Notes: generated by a model not told the origin, from the sequence alone. A stretch of 64,000 bases of DNA from Sabethes cyaneus (GCF_943734655.1 NC_071354.1:181006911-181070910), one strand, 5' to 3'. Positions 36,429-49,340 are shown, counted from the stretch's first letter. Numbers and translations are program-made.

Positions 36429-37497
36429 CCCAAGTAACAACTTTTATTACGTTCGTATCGTGGTTTTCATGACCAATTTCATAAAACCACTAATAAAACT
36501 ATGAGCTCCACCAGAACTTTCTGATGACCGCTATAAAACTGCTTTCTGATCAAGTGGCCCACTCCTCAGAATGTTTTCATACCCTCAATCAAGAATCAAT
36601 TGCATCCCTCGGGGGTTCAAAAATCCCTCGGTATGTGTATGTTTGTGCTAAATCAGTTCACCAGCTTTGTCAACTTGAAAATACATCCGTGAGCAGAAAA
36701 GTTAAAGTTTTGCTGACTGATAATTCTGAACGATTTGTTTTATAGCGACCATAATAAAATATTCCATGGAATAAATAATAAATTTTTAGCAGTCTTAGTT
36801 AGTTTGCAGCATGTGGGCATTAAATTTTATTGTGTATATTATCATGATAGATGGATAAAATTAATGCGCCACTGTAATTTTGGAATTTTCGAAAACTGGT
36901 TGTATAACAAAATAAATATATTCGGTTAGTGTATCTCAATTTCCAGCAAAATCATTTTAGTTGCTTCCTGTGACAGGAAAACCGGTTGATAATTAATTTT
37001 CTTCTGCAAAACACTTTGCTTTCATGAATTTTTGTTTGCGAGCTAAAACAAAACAATAGAGTATGGCAATATGGCCTCGCTTAAAAAATGATTTTGGTGT
37101 TGAGCTTTAGTATTTCTCATAATTGCAGCAAAAAAACTGTTTGGTCAGGCTGTTCCCGTTTTAATAGCTCTATGAAACTAACAAATTTCGAGCGGTTTGA
37201 CAAGCAACCGCGATAAGATCAATTTTGATTGGTACGCCATTTTGTATTGCTACGCCACACTTATGGTAAGTTTATGAGACATCTCTCTGAAGCTGGTGCA
37301 GCCAACAAGTTTTAACGTGGTAATATAAGCAACCACAATAAATTTGCATTATTAACAGTTTTATTGTGGTTTTCTAGCTAGCTATAAATGTGTTTGGACT
37401 CGTATCCTCTCGGTATTGCGCAATACCACAATAAAACCAGAGGAAATGATTAATACCGCAATAAGACGTTTATAAAATTCAAGTAAAACCAAGTGGC
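36429..37497 (-). mobile_element. ~1.07-kb repeat element, copy 1
   Basis: Homologous in reverse orientation to 47653-48810 through most of its length. Shared landmarks include 'CTCTGGTTTTATTGTGGTAT', 'TGTCACAGGAAGCAACTA', 'AATGATTTTGCT' and 'CTCATAGTTTTATTA' when read on the minus strand. Ends are CCCAAGTAACAAC and (other side) CAAGTAAAACC, a weak inverted repeat. No transposase. This copy lacks the two insertions carried by copy 2. Confidence 0.7.
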
Positions 37498-38330
37498 TTT
37501 AGAATATTTCCTTGGGTTTGGCGATCAGTTATATCTCTGTTTTGGCCGCGAAACTTTTGGAGTAGATCCTCCGCTTGAGGTTCGCCCAAAAATTTTCTTT
37601 CGATCGCAGCTGGAGGACTTTGAAGGGGTTGATCGGTGATGTTTGGTATATCGTATATCTTCAACCAGTTCATTTCCTCCAGTGACCTCCTGGCACAATA
37701 GGCCGAGGCCAGTTCGGGGCAAAATACCGTGATACTTCTTGACGAAGGTAGGCACTGCGTACTGTATAGCTACCCCTCTACCGCAAACCCCGAAGGAAAG
37801 AACAGTAGCCTAGGCATTATCTTCTTCGGGAACTTGGTGTTGGAGGCCTGGTTGCCTGGTGCCTGGTACCCCGCAAATCGTTGCCGTCTAGCGTCAAATA
37901 GGTATCCTCATCTATTATGATCAGGATATCGCGCTTTGCCGGAATCATGTTTTTGGCCTGCACCTTCAGCCGCTCCTACTAGGTGACTGCCTGCTGCTCA
38001 GACTAGGCCGACCTCGACTCACGTTTCCGCATAAAATCGTCCATTTTGAGTAGGTGCTTCATTACCGGTGGGCCGATTGATCCAGCTCCCGGCCTAGGGT
38101 ACGGAATGATGGGGCCACCTCGCTCTGGGTTTTCCTTTTGAGCTGTTGCTGCACGGTCACACAGCATCGCATCGTCAGGCGGCCGGAAGCAGGCTACCCT
38201 TCAACGGTCTCGCCTTTCTCCAGAAGAGACAAAATGTTATAAAGCCGGATCGACTAAATTCGGCGGACATGTACTAGGGTACGGGAGGGTATTTTCAGCC
38301 CATTAAGCGATGGCATCTATTTTTTCGGCT
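37498..38330 (-). mobile_element. Second mariner/Tc1-like transposase remnant
   Basis: Minus strand from ~37960 down reads 'KRDILIIIDEDTYLTLDGND', the first catalytic Asp context of Tc1/mariner proteins. Next come a degraded 'VPTFVKKYHG' (~37750) and 'NWPRPI' (~37700; the expected WPDL is damaged). In shifting frames 'SKENFWANLKRRIYSKSFAA' (~37600-37545) follows, the region after the last catalytic Glu. Heavily frameshifted, so D-to-E spacing cannot be counted. Different from the DD37E remnant at 27250-28430 in wording. Confidence 0.65.
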
Positions 38331-39184
38331 TATGGCCTACTTCTAGTGGAAGAACAGATGGTTTTGACGTTCTTTGAATAAAAGATAGTAGATTACTTAC
38401 AGTCTTGAGAGAATAGCTATAACATAATAAAATTGTATGTCGGCACAATATATTTATTGGCGAAAGAAAAGGCAAATAGGCTGAATTTAGAAACCTGCTG
38501 AAAATATCCTCCTATATCCAACCTCACGATGTCCAACTTCTTCGCTCCGGGGTGAAGCTGGAAGTACGAACAAAGCATTGAGCGCAGTCGCTTGACTGTT
38601 TTCTCCATGGCTATTGCAAATCTACTGATAACGCAGTCAAAAAAATTTTTAATGCATACGTTACTATTGAAACCACCGCGTCTTGTATAAGAATAACAAT
38701 ATTTTGTAAAAAAAAGTCATAAAGAAGACCTAAATTGATATATTGTTGGTAAAGACTAGTTGCGCTTGAATAAAAGTTATTCGAAAAACTCAAAACATGC
38801 CCATTTGGCCGTAAATTATTCTTCAATTAAGCAAAATTTCAAAAAGCTTCGTATGGGATACTTGTAGTGCTAATTATTTCTATTATTTCTACAATTGTAC
38901 TAAGTTGGCTATTGCAGGGTATTGGCGATGCACTCCTGGGTATACACCCGTTAATGCACGAAAAGCGTGACAGAGTAAATCCGGAATACACAGAGCATGA
39001 CAGCCCTGTCCACCATATTGGATTAAAAAAGGCATTGGATAAATATGTGTCATATAGTGATAGTGAGGTTCGATGAAAAGGTGAGAAACATCACGGTCAA
39101 CCTCAAAAATCTTGGATTTTAGAATGAGGGCTCGAGGTACGAGACTGGTGTTACAATTCAGTCGTCGGCTGTTCAAATCTCGAC
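38331..39184. other. No recognised feature
   Basis: Nothing supportable. Confidence 0.4.
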
Positions 39185-39720
39185 CGTTTTCAGACAGACG
39201 CCATCTACACGGACCTCTCCGGCGCTTCCGACAAACTGTATCATGAAATCGCCGTCGCGAAACTGAACAAACTGGGCATTGGAGGGCCACTGATGCAGTG
39301 AATTAAATCGTATTTGTCGAATCGTCTTATTAATGTATCTATTGATGAAATCATATCACCGGAATTCACCGCTTTTTCCGGACTCCCACAAGGTAGCCAT
39401 CGCGGACCGTTGGATTTCGTTATTTATTTCAACGACGTCAACTTAATGCTCAAAGATCCTCGGCTTTTGTTCGCCGACAGCATGAATCTGTTCTCGAAAG
39501 CCAACGACTCATCGGAAAGTCTCGCATTCCAAGAGCAACTGTTGATGGTGCAAAAACAATCGTTTGGTACTAAACCCCGACAACTGTATCCTATAACATT
39601 CGATTACCGACGATCCAGTGTTTTTTTGTCGGAAGATTTGACCACTGCGACCATTATTTTGATCTATTGTGGCATGACTATCAAGTGTACCTTTAGGCCG
39701 TGTAGAATACGTTAATAAAC
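39185..39720 (+). mobile_element. LINE reverse-transcriptase remnant
   Basis: From 39194: 'DAIYTDLSGASDKLYHEIAV' (RT motif A, with SGASDK where AAFDK is usual), 'AKLNKLGIGGPLMQ', a stop at 39299, 'IKSYLSNRLINVSIDE', 'FSGLPQGSHRGPLDFVIYFN' and 'LFADSMNLF'. The active-site FADD reads FADS (39471-39482). Jockey/CR1-like in wording. The same general family as 58390-59330. Confidence 0.8.
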
Positions 39721-40309
39721 TTGGGGTATTGCTCGACCCCCCGACTCTTATTTTTAAAGTTTTTGTCAGCCCCCCCTTCTTCCCCTTGGAAATTTGCTTA
39801 AAAAATCGAGGGGCAAAAAGAATTAACGGATATACGTTAATTTTTTTATAAAATCACTTGCCTGTGGACTCTACAGCCAAAACAACTCGAAAAATGAGTG
39901 TACGAGTGGCGTTAATGCTTTTAACACGCAACAAAAATGGCAATTCGAACAATGAAATTTCTGTAAATCGACAAAAAAAAGTACTTTCATGTTTGTCTTT
40001 TCTTTCGTAGGTTTTTGCAAGGAAAATAATAACATCTATCATAAAAGCAAGAATAGATTTGGTATTCACATTTAAACTTTAAATAAAAATGCTTAAAACG
40101 CATATTTTTTTCGGTCGAATAAAAAAATCTCTTTGTCCTCCCCCCCTCCCTCCAGTTGCCCAACACCGGAAGGACAAAAACTTCTATTTATATAAGAGGC
40201 TTATGTCTGTACCGAAAACCAGGTGTCTGACAGGACGTTATAAAAGGCTTATCGGTAATTAAAAGCAATCCCTGACAGGATATCATGTTTTCGTAGCAAT
40301 GCAAGTTCT
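39721..40309. other. No recognised feature
   Basis: AT-rich with C-runs near 39740, 39766 and 40140. No gene. Confidence 0.4.
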
Positions 40310-40965
40310 ATTCTCAGTCACCTCACTGGTCGACTGCTGGACTGCTCGATTGCTCAACTGGTTGACTAGACTGCTCGACTGGACTGGTCAATTAGACTGC
40401 TTGATTTGATTGCGCGGCTGGACTGCTTAACTGAACTGCTCGACTGTTCGATTCGACTGGTCGACTCAACTGCTTGATTGGACAGATCGACTTGCTTGAC
40501 TTACTGCTCGACCCGACTGTCCGACTTAACTGCACGATTAAACTGCTCGACTGGACTGTTCGATTCGACTGCTTGACTGGACACATGATTCATCTGCTCG
40601 ACTCAACTGTTTGGTTCGACGCTCGACTCAACTGCTCGATTCAACAGCTTGATTCCACGGCTTGACTGGACTACTCGACTCAACCGCTCGAACGAACTGC
40701 TTGACTCAACTACTCGATTGGACTATTCGAATCCGCTGCTCGACTCAACTGCTCAACCCGATTGCTTGATTCAACTGCTCGACTAGACTACTCGATTTGA
40801 TTGCTCGACTCAACTGACAGCTTGATTCAACAGCTCGACTAGACTGCTCGACTTAACTGCTCGACTAGACTGCTCGATTTGACTGTTCGACCCAACTGCT
40901 TGACTCGTATGCTTGATTCGACTGCTCGACTCGCCTGCTCAACTCGATGGCTTGTCGCGATATCA
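40310..40965. repeat. ~15-bp minisatellite (ACTGCTCGACTCGA)
   Basis: About 43 imperfect units of 15 bp such as CTGCTCGACTCAACT, CTGCTCGATTTGATT, CTGCTTGACTGGA. Unit variants are interspersed rather than clustered. Ends sharply near 40965. Confidence 0.9.
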
Positions 40966-41102
40966 TATAGTCGGTGTTAAATCAGACCGGACCAAGCTTT
41001 CCGGAGTTTCAAGAAATTCTATACACGGGCGGAGTTGGTCCCACCTGCACAGTAAATTATTTTTCGCAGTATGCATATCATATTTCCCACATCATCCAGA
41101 TA

Positions 41103-41773
41103 GGGTATGTTGCTGCTTCGTCGTAATTGCCTATTCCCGTCCTATCCAATACAAATTATTAAAAATATCAGCATTTTATGACACACAATGCAAAACTAGT
41201 TATTCCATAGTATTTTAGTTTGTTGTCTATCATACGCGATCAGTCAAAGTGAACTGAGATCTATTTAACTGCTTTTTATCATTGAAGAAGTCCTACCAGC
41301 CAAATTTCCTACGTTTTTTCGAGAGACAAAGAAGAAAATGTCGTCTAATCGTTTTAATTTCCGTCATTCATAAATGAAAATAACTCACGCAAGGCACTGT
41401 CGTTATTCTACAGCCAGAAAAACTTGACTGACCTGCAGAAATTTTGCAGAATAACATTTGTCATGCCGTCCTACACAAATACATGCGCGCTAGCTTCGTA
41501 AACATTGTTGTGATTTTTAGTTCGGGCGATGAAAAATTTTGATGGACGGATTTTAAAACGGTACGACGAATTTAAGAAATAAAGTCAGTTGCGTAATTTC
41601 AATAATATGCTTTAATAATCGCTTTTCAGTGATTTCAAAGTTCACGGATCGGAAGGTAAGTGTGTTTTAGTCAAATCAGCACGAGAACTTTTGGAGTATT
41701 CATTAAATCCATCCAACAAATGATGAAAATTAGAATGGCTTTACTTACTACGACGGGAATTAGAAATAAACCC
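41103..41773. mobile_element. 671-bp TA-flanked element, uninterrupted copy
   Basis: TA at 41101-41102 and 41774-41775. Termini GGGTATGTTGCTGC and (reverse complement) GGGTTTATTTCTAATTCCCG; the string ATTCCCGTC occurs near both ends. Collinear with 49747-51560 except for a ~43-bp segment near 41450-41490 missing there and two insertions there. No coding capacity. Confidence 0.8.
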
Positions 41774-44700
41774 TACGTTCTTCACAATGTGTCTTTCTTA
41801 ATGTGCTTTGTGGGGCAATTCAGCAAAGATTTCCAAACGTCTTTTCTATGGCTTGAGATTTTTTACACGCTTTTGTTTTCAAATATTCCATGCTGCGATA
41901 GAAGGTAGTCTCTGGAAGTTCTAAGTTCTTTATTGACTGTGATGATTAAATAATGACCTTCAACTGAAACTACTTCTAATAACATTTGAATCGTTTAGTC
42001 GAGAAAGCCCACAAGCGTCATTTGACGTGAGTCAGTTTTCATGAGTTTTTGACAGTTTTGAACCCTCAGAGATTCCTACATTCTTTTTCTCTCAAATTCT
42101 GGCAAAAAGGTTGTTTCCATAAACCCCTTTTAGTTGGGATTGAAAATATTTTGAGAAAATCAGTTTTTTTTCCACAATTGTGTCAAAAGCACAAGTGGGG
42201 TTTCAAACCCACATAAACAAACGATTTATTTGTTGCTTTAATATTTATCAATTCTCTGGTCTGAGGTTTCGTCAGATTCCCTAAGACAGCTATGCAGCAG
42301 AGCTGGAATTTTACAATTTTTATTAAGAGCTATGATGAATTTCGACATGCAAGTCATAATAGTTTTGTAAGATCTAAGAAGCGCTAAAGTAACAAAATTC
42401 AGGGACAAAAAACTCCTTTACATCCATCAAATTGAGACCTAATAACGCCTGATAATTTTTATGAATATAGTTTACTGCTGAAAACGACAACGAAGTAGCA
42501 TGATCTGCAGGATGAACCAGATTCATTTCTCTTAATCATTGCTTCCACTTTCACACCAAATCACCTAATAAACAACACACTTCGTTTAATCAAGTCGCCT
42601 AATCAGGCCGCCTAACTTCCGGCCAATTTGACCTAGCTTGGGTTAGGGGGTTAGGTTTGGCGCAAGCCGGGCACAAATTTTTCGCTTCCACGAGTCTACT
42701 CATAATAATGATACTAATCGTAAATAACTACTACGACAACAAGAGCAACAGTTTAGCATTTTCATAAACTATATTTTCGGGGTCGTTGAAAACTTTCTCT
42801 TCCTCGGTGGCTACTGCGTGCGACAACGAAAAAGCCTTTTCAGTCGAAACGAGACGCGTCCCGTCTCGTTGGTTGGTCGTCGGTTCCCAAGTCTTTTGCA
42901 AACGGGAAGGCTGAGAACCGATTTCATTTAAATGATTCTCAACTGCCAGTACCTACCAGTACACCGAAGTTTTTAATCTTATTTCTTTGGACCCTTCCAC
43001 CACTACCGGATTCTTCCCGCCAGCAGTTGGAATAAAAGAGAGCGGAAATTGATTGGATATTTTAATTTATTTCCAATCCCTTAAATTTATTGCGCTGCAG
43101 GATTCTTCCCTCTACGGAACGACTGGCTGAAAAGGCAAGGCAATTTTAATTTAAGATTTGCTTCTCTCAATTAGAGCGATGACATTGTACTCCTGTTGTA
43201 CAATTACGACGGCAGCGCGCCCAGCTGAGATAATGTTGTATAATTCAATAACATTTCGTTGACCTGTTGTAGTCCACCTGCTGCATGCGACCGGCCGGCG
43301 GCGGTCTTGCCGGATCCTACCACCATCAGCAGAATTGGTGCTGCTGCTGTTTGCTTAGGACTGCTGTAAACGGTAAGGCAAGCAACGGCATCCTTTCGAC
43401 ATCAAAGTAGAAACCATTCTTAGCACTATTTGGCCAGATAAACATTATGATTTTTACCTTCATTGCTAATGGAATTGAGGGCCATAAACCTACAGCGTCG
43501 TCGGCGTCGTGTTCGGTGTGCTGGTGTCGCAAGGCTGCCGATGTCGATTCGGTCTGATCGAACGACGGACTTGGATTGTTCGAATTTGACCTTTCTGGAA
43601 ATTCGTGTGTAATGAAGTTTTTCAGTAGGTATTTGTTATGTTTCTGCTAAATGAGTCAGATATTTTCCGAATTGAAGGAATTATTTATCCAACATTCGTA
43701 GGCTCCATTATGCACCTGTGACCACAACTCGAAGTAGGTTTCTCACAGTGGTTGCTGCAGCAGCTGTTTCTTTCGGACCTCTAGCTTGTGCAGATTCTTC
43801 TCGGAATTTTGACCGAAAAGATCTACGGTATCAGTTGGCGTGCAGATGCCGCCGCGTGCGAAGGTCATCCGCTGGGCAGACGACGACGGCGGCGACGAGT
43901 AAATATGGCCGACTGTGCATCATTCGCTATGACCCCCTTCCGAATGCATACTTCGCACAACCGTGACCCGCGACCTTCGTGTATGATTTTTTTCTCTTCA
44001 ATTTATTACAAACTTGCTGCCCCTTCCTTTCAGCCTCGTCGTCCACGTTGTGGGATGCAAAGCTGGGAAGCGCCCCAGTTTCTGCTCGCATGGAATATTC
44101 TCCTTGGCAGACAAGTAACGAGCAACAAAATAACCAAAATATGGTTCGTTTCAAACCAGTCAGGCGTTTTTGAGCGTTCGTTTATCTTTATTTTTGCTGA
44201 ATTGATTTAGCCCTCTCTCGTTCTTACTAGTAGCAGGAACATATATGCCAGAACGGGTATGGCAGAGAAGATAACATAACTCATCTACCAGCTCCAACGG
44301 TTGCCGCTGCTGCTGCGTGGATGATGACGATGAAGATGATGATGATGATGATGGCGATGATAATGACGATACTGCTTTCCGAACATAAATATGTACTTCA
44401 TCGAACGAGTGAGACTCGAATATTCGCCACCTGTCTGTCCTGTGTGTGCAAGGTTCGGCTTCATTTTCGTTCGGATTGAGACTGGTTGGCCTTTTTTCCG
44501 CGCACCGAACAGACGAAACGATCAACAATGCACGATTTTTCCATTTCGAACCGATCTTTATTACGATAGTGCTGATTGGATCCTGGTGCCGATGAGCAAA
44601 ATCGCCACCTCAATTTCAAAACATTGCGCGGATTTTCCGATTGCTTTCGACCATCCTGATGAAACATTTCCAGCAACAGAATGAACTTCTTCGTTTTACA

Positions 44701-45449
44701 AACTTCAATAAAAATTGGCGAAAGTAATGCATTATTATTAAGCTCATGTAATTAATTTTCTCAAAAGTTTACTCCACTTTAAAAATTCCACCAGCTGGTT
44801 CTATAGAGCTAGAAGCCCCCAACAACACAACATTATTTACGACTATCCAAATAACAAGCGAAAACGGACCGTAACACTAAATAGGAACATTAAATGCAAT
44901 CAGCTAAAGAAACCCAAGAAAACGAACCTAATTACTCTAGCAAGTTAAGAAGGGGTCCTCGGCAGCGTTGCTTCCTGCCATAAATACATTGCAAGCGAAA
45001 CAGTACTGCACACGTAGCCCCAAGTAGCTGGAGCAGAAATGGCGGAGCGAAACAAAAAAAAACCTAAACAAAGCCCCGGGTTGAAAATTTGCTGCATTTT
45101 TCTTCTTCAAGTAGAGAGACCATCAGACGGTGGGTAATTAAATTGTCGCTGGCTGGAGCAATTTGCTCGGCTCGAAAAGGATGCGTCTGGGGGTTGTGTT
45201 TTGTCGCACGTTAAGTGGGGCAGCATTGTTGTACGCAAAAAAAATTAAATAAGAACACTAGCGCGGTAGCTGGGTGAGCATTTTCACTTGCTGTGGAATT
45301 GTTTTTTGAAGATTACACCGAACAAAAAGTTGCAGCTGGTTTTCATCAACTTTGGAAAACTATCCAATTGGACACCTCGCCAAAAGGAAAAAGTACCTTT
45401 TCGCGAAACTTTTGCCACTTAAAGAGTAAGCATTAACGACTCGAGGTAT
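41774..45449. other. Intron 1, no recognised transposon
   Basis: 3.7 kb of non-repetitive sequence apart from a GAT array (44318-44372). Short open frames are not supported. Together with 32.5-36.4 kb this is the least transposon-rich part of the intron. Confidence 0.4.
44318..44372. repeat. (GAT)n trinucleotide repeat
   Basis: Imperfect GAT/GAC run. Gives a poly-Ser minus frame that is not a gene. Confidence 0.85.
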
Positions 45450-45689
45450 AACTCAAATAGTGTTTATGACTATTCTTTGCAGAAAAAAACGTAATCCTAC
45501 GTCAATTTTTTCCAAATTAATCTTCACATGGAAATCGAAAGTGTAATGCCGACAGTCCAAAAACAAAAGACGAGAGTCAATAACGGAAAATAGAAAATTA
45601 CAAATCCAAGGTCGAAAATCGTAAAGCAAAGGTCGAAAGTCAAAACCAGAAAATTCAATACCGAAAACTAATTGTAAATTTGAACATAG

Positions 45690-46018
45690 TAAAATCGTAA
45701 AATCATAAGACCATGGAAACGTAAAATCGTAGAATCGTAAAACCGTAAAATCGTATAATCGTGAAATCGTAAAATCGTACAATCATAAGATCGTAACTTC
45801 GTTAAGTCGTAAAATGCTAAAATCGTAAAACGTAAAATCATAAAATCGTGCAATCCCACAATCCTAAAATCGAAAAATCGCAAAATATGAAAATCGTACA
45901 ATTGTAAATCATAAAATCGTACAATCGGAAAATTGTAAATCGCAAGATCGTAAAATTGTAAATCATAATATCGTAGGATCCAAAAATCGCAGGATCGTAA
46001 AATCGTAAAACCGTAATT
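45690..46018. repeat. 9-10 bp minisatellite (AAAATCGTA)
   Basis: Over 30 units of AAAATCGTA with single-base variants (AAAACCGTA, AATCATAAA). A sparser version begins near 45600. It runs directly up to the next foldback. Confidence 0.9.
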
Positions 46019-46020
46019 AA

Positions 46021-47223
46021 CGGATTTCACGCCAACTCGTCTATGGGATTGACAGCACCCTCTTAGATTTCAATGAAACTTTTTGTGTGTAGAGTTCATG
46101 CAAATAAACAACTTTGCATAGTTAGTTTTTCGAAAATTAAAAACTAAAAATCGCCCATTAAAAACTAAAAATCGATTTTCCAAAAAAGGTCATCTCAGAA
46201 ATTGATGAAATTTTTTCTGAAAATAGATAATTATGTGGCCTACAATTCTTCCATACAACACAAAATGGGCATATTTAAGGAAAAAAAGTTTCTCTATCAA
46301 AATTTTTTCCGGAAAAAAAGGTACCTATATCAGTATTTTCAAAAATTATAGCACCTACAAAAAAAAATGGTGTTATGGTGACTTTTACAAAGTTGTCTGA
46401 ATTTTCATAAAAAAATACTGAGAAACATAAAAATTATTTCTACACTGAGAAAAAAAAACATTTTAAAAACTAAAATTCGATTTTCTTAAAAAGCACATTT
46501 CGGAAATTGATGAAATTTGTTTTGAAGGTAAGGGATAAAAGTTTTTCTTACAAGAACTTGTCCAAGTTCTTCCTGGGAAAAAAGGTAATAGGTTTTTGTT
46601 AGAAAAACTTTTTTCCCTTAAATATGCCCGTTTTGTGATGTATTGAAGAATTATAGGCCATATAATTATCTATCTTCAGAAAAAATTTCATCAATTTCTG
46701 AGATAGCCTCTTTTGGAAAATCGATTTTTAGTTTTAAAAATGCTTTTTTCTCAGTGTAGAAATTAATTTTTATGAAAATTCAGAAGATTTTCTAAAAGTC
46801 ACTCATACATCATTTTTTTCTAGGTGCTATAATTTTTGAAAATACTTTAATACCTTTTTTCCGGAAAGGATTTAAAAAAGTTTTTGTTAGAAAAACTTTT
46901 TTCCCTTAAATATGCCCATTTTTTGATGTATTATTTCTCAGTGTAGAAATTAATTTTTCTTTATCTCAGTATTTTTTTATGAAAATTCAAATTTTCTAAA
47001 AGTCGCCCATAGACCATTTTTTGTAGGTCTTATAGTTTTCGAGTTATATTTTTTATAATGAAAAAGAAAAAAAATTAGGCCCTTTCCAAAAGTTAGTTTA
47101 GACCAATTTTCGAAAAACTAAGTATGCAAAGATGTTTATTTACATGAACTCTTCACACACACAAAGTTTCATTAAATTATGAGAGGGTCATGCCAACCTA
47201 TGGTCCAGTTGGCGTGAAATGCG
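46021..47223. mobile_element. 1.2-kb foldback element
   Basis: The left end ATTTCACGCCAACT and the next ~115 bp match the reverse complement of the right end. Shared blocks include 'AATGAAACTTTTTGTGTGT', 'GAGTTCATGCAAATAAACA', 'CTTTGCATA' and 'TTAGTTTTTCGAAAATT'. Further mirrored blocks lie inside (AATTGATGAAATTTTTTCTG at ~46200 against its complement at ~46680). Part of the right half is duplicated (46590-46640 and 46890-46930). No protein. Target duplication not clear. Confidence 0.75.
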
Positions 47224-47224
47224 T

Positions 47225-47652
47225 CTCATCTTTCATTTTACGTCGTTAGGTTTTTTCATCGTTTGGTTTTCTCGCCGTTTGCCTCTGATTTTTCGTCCTC
47301 ATTTGCTATCTATACTCTGACACATTTTGCAGACCTCTTCTTGTACTTTTTTTATTTGTTGTCTAACGTTCGCTGGTCGTTTATCATTCTTCTTAAGATT
47401 TGGCATCTTTACATCGTCCTTTTGTCTCTTTTCAGCGATTCTTTGTCAATTTTATCGACTTTTGTAGTGTTTTTAGTTTGATTTATCGTCACTTGTAATA
47501 TTTTTTTACCATTTCTTGTCGCTGTATTTCCGAGTCGCCTTTTTATTGTACCTTTATCGCCTTTTCTGCAGCCATTTATAGTCTTTTTGTCGATTTTTTA
47601 TGTTTTTTTGTTCGTCATCAACGAATTTTCGTCATCATTCCGTCGTCTAATT
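47225..47652. repeat. Degenerate TTTTTGTCGTC array, left part
   Basis: T-rich sequence built on loose repeats of TTCGTCTTTTTGTCG. Continues at 48811-49340 after a 1.15-kb insertion. Confidence 0.7.
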
Positions 47653-47997
47653 CCAAGTAAAACCGCTTGTGTTCATTTGAATTTTATATAGGTTTTATTG
47701 GGGCATTAAACCCTATCTCTGGTTTTATTATGGTATTAGGCAATACCTAAAGGATACAAGTCAAACTGGCCAAACACATTTTTTGCTGATACTATAAAGA
47801 ATTTTAGAGTTCAACATCGAAATTAATGTTTTATGTGAGGCCGTATTGCCACTTTCTAGTATTTTTTAAATCGCAAACTAAAATTCATCAAAGTAAAATG
47901 TGAATTACAGAAAGAAAGTTATTATCAATCGGTTTTTATGTCACAGGAAGCAACTAGAATGATTTTGCTAGAAACCGAGATTGACTAATTTAATGAC

Positions 47998-48220
47998 CTG
48001 AAATTAAAGAAAAGAGAAAGCTTTTCCAAATTGAATTCCACTATTATTATTTGTTTGCGACAGGCCCGTATTTCGCCTACGACTTGCAGGCTTCATCAGT
48101 GTCTGTTTTAGAACTGCAAGTCGAACGCGAATAAATATTAATAGTGGAATTTAATTTGGAAAAAGTTTTCTTTTCTTTAATTTCAGATTTCACTCCAAAG
48201 ATGCTCCAGAAACTTCGATA
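47998..48220. mobile_element. Hairpin element related to 1740-1889
   Basis: Arms 47998-48060 and ~48128-48186 are near-complementary (CTGAAATTAAAGAAAAGA...). The loop holds a smaller inverted pair (ACTTGCAG near 48084, CTGCAAGT near 48114). The 3' flank 'CTCCAAAGATGCTCCAGAAA' matches the 3' part of the 1740-1889 insertion. Target duplication not resolved. Confidence 0.65.
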
Positions 48221-48670
48221 AAATTTAGCACGCATGTGCTGCACAACTACGGAAACTGCTGAAAATTTATTATTAATTCTATCGGATATACTTTATTATG
48301 GTCGCAATAAACCAATCGATCGGGAAGATTTGACAGTGAAACTTTAGCTTTTCTGCTTACGGAGTTGTACCTATATTTTCAAGTTTAGAAAGCTAGCTGA
48401 GTGATCTAGGTTTTAACCCGAGCATGCTACATGCTTTAAAACGAGCGAAACGAAAAATTTCATTAGATTATAGTGGTGGCTGTCAAACAGCGAAAAGCAT
48501 AATCGGTTTCATTGATGCTATCAGCAGAGCGTAATTAAACTACTTGAGCTTATTAGCTGATTCATGAAGAGGTTAAAAACCCTGCAGAATAGGCCACTTG
48601 GTCGGAAGGCAGTTTTTTAGCGGTTCTAGGGAAACTCATAGTTTTATTAAGTTAGCGATGAAAACCACTA

Positions 48671-48777
48671 CCCTACAAGCACGGTTGTTACAAAGTTGTT
48701 GTGGTAACCGAAATATGACTTATTTCAGTCGTAATCCGGTTGCTACAACTAAATGAACCTAAAGTGTGCTACTTGAG
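48671..48777. mobile_element. 107-bp TA-flanked MITE, copy 2
   Basis: TA at 48669-48670 and 48778-48779. Matches 7512-7612 along its length ('CACGGTTGTTACAAAGTTGT', 'CAGTCGTAATCCGGTTGC'). Confidence 0.85.
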
Positions 48778-48810
48778 TAGAAAAACAAAATAAAACACAA
48801 ATTGCTTGGG

Positions 48811-49340
48811 ATTGTTGTATTTCCGGCACCTTTTAGTCGTCTTTTTGTAATCTCTTTGTTGTTTTTTCTTCGTATTCGTAGTCTTTTCTCATCTCTGTCG
48901 TAATAATTGACATCTTTACATAGTCTTTGTACCATCCTTTCACCGGCAGTTCGTCGTTTTTGTTATTCAATGATGCTTTTTTCGGCGAACTTTAACGCCT
49001 TATCTTAATTTTTGTCATCTCTGCTTCGTTGGTTTGTTTTTGTTGTGTTTTTGTCACTTTTTTGCTGTTTTTTCGTCATCCTATGTGCTGCCAAGACAAT
49101 GGTATTATTCGTCATCTTTTTATCGTGTTCTTTTTCATGTTTTGTCGCCTTTATGACGCTTTTTGAACATCTTTTTGCCGTTTTAGTTGTGGTTTTATTT
49201 TTTTAATCGCAGTTTTGCGGTTTTTTCATCGTAATTTTATGTTGTTTCCGTCGATTTTTTGCGTCTTTCGTCGTCTTTTTGTCCGTTTTCATCACTTTTC
49301 ATTTCATTTTTGTCGTCTCTTCGCTGTCTATTCTTCGTAA
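48811..49340. repeat. Degenerate TTTTTGTCGTC array, right part
   Basis: Same loose T-rich unit as 47225-47652. Confidence 0.7.

Larger units (their letters stand above)
47653..48810 (+). mobile_element. ~1.15-kb repeat element, copy 2, with two insertions
   Basis: Inverted relative of 36429-37497. Ends CCAAGTAAAACC and (right) ATTGCTTGGG. It carries a hairpin element (47998-48220) and a TA-flanked MITE (48671-48777). After the MITE its own right end resumes ('AATAAAACACAAATTGCTTG') in line with copy 1. The element itself interrupts the TTTTTGTCGTC array. Confidence 0.7.
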
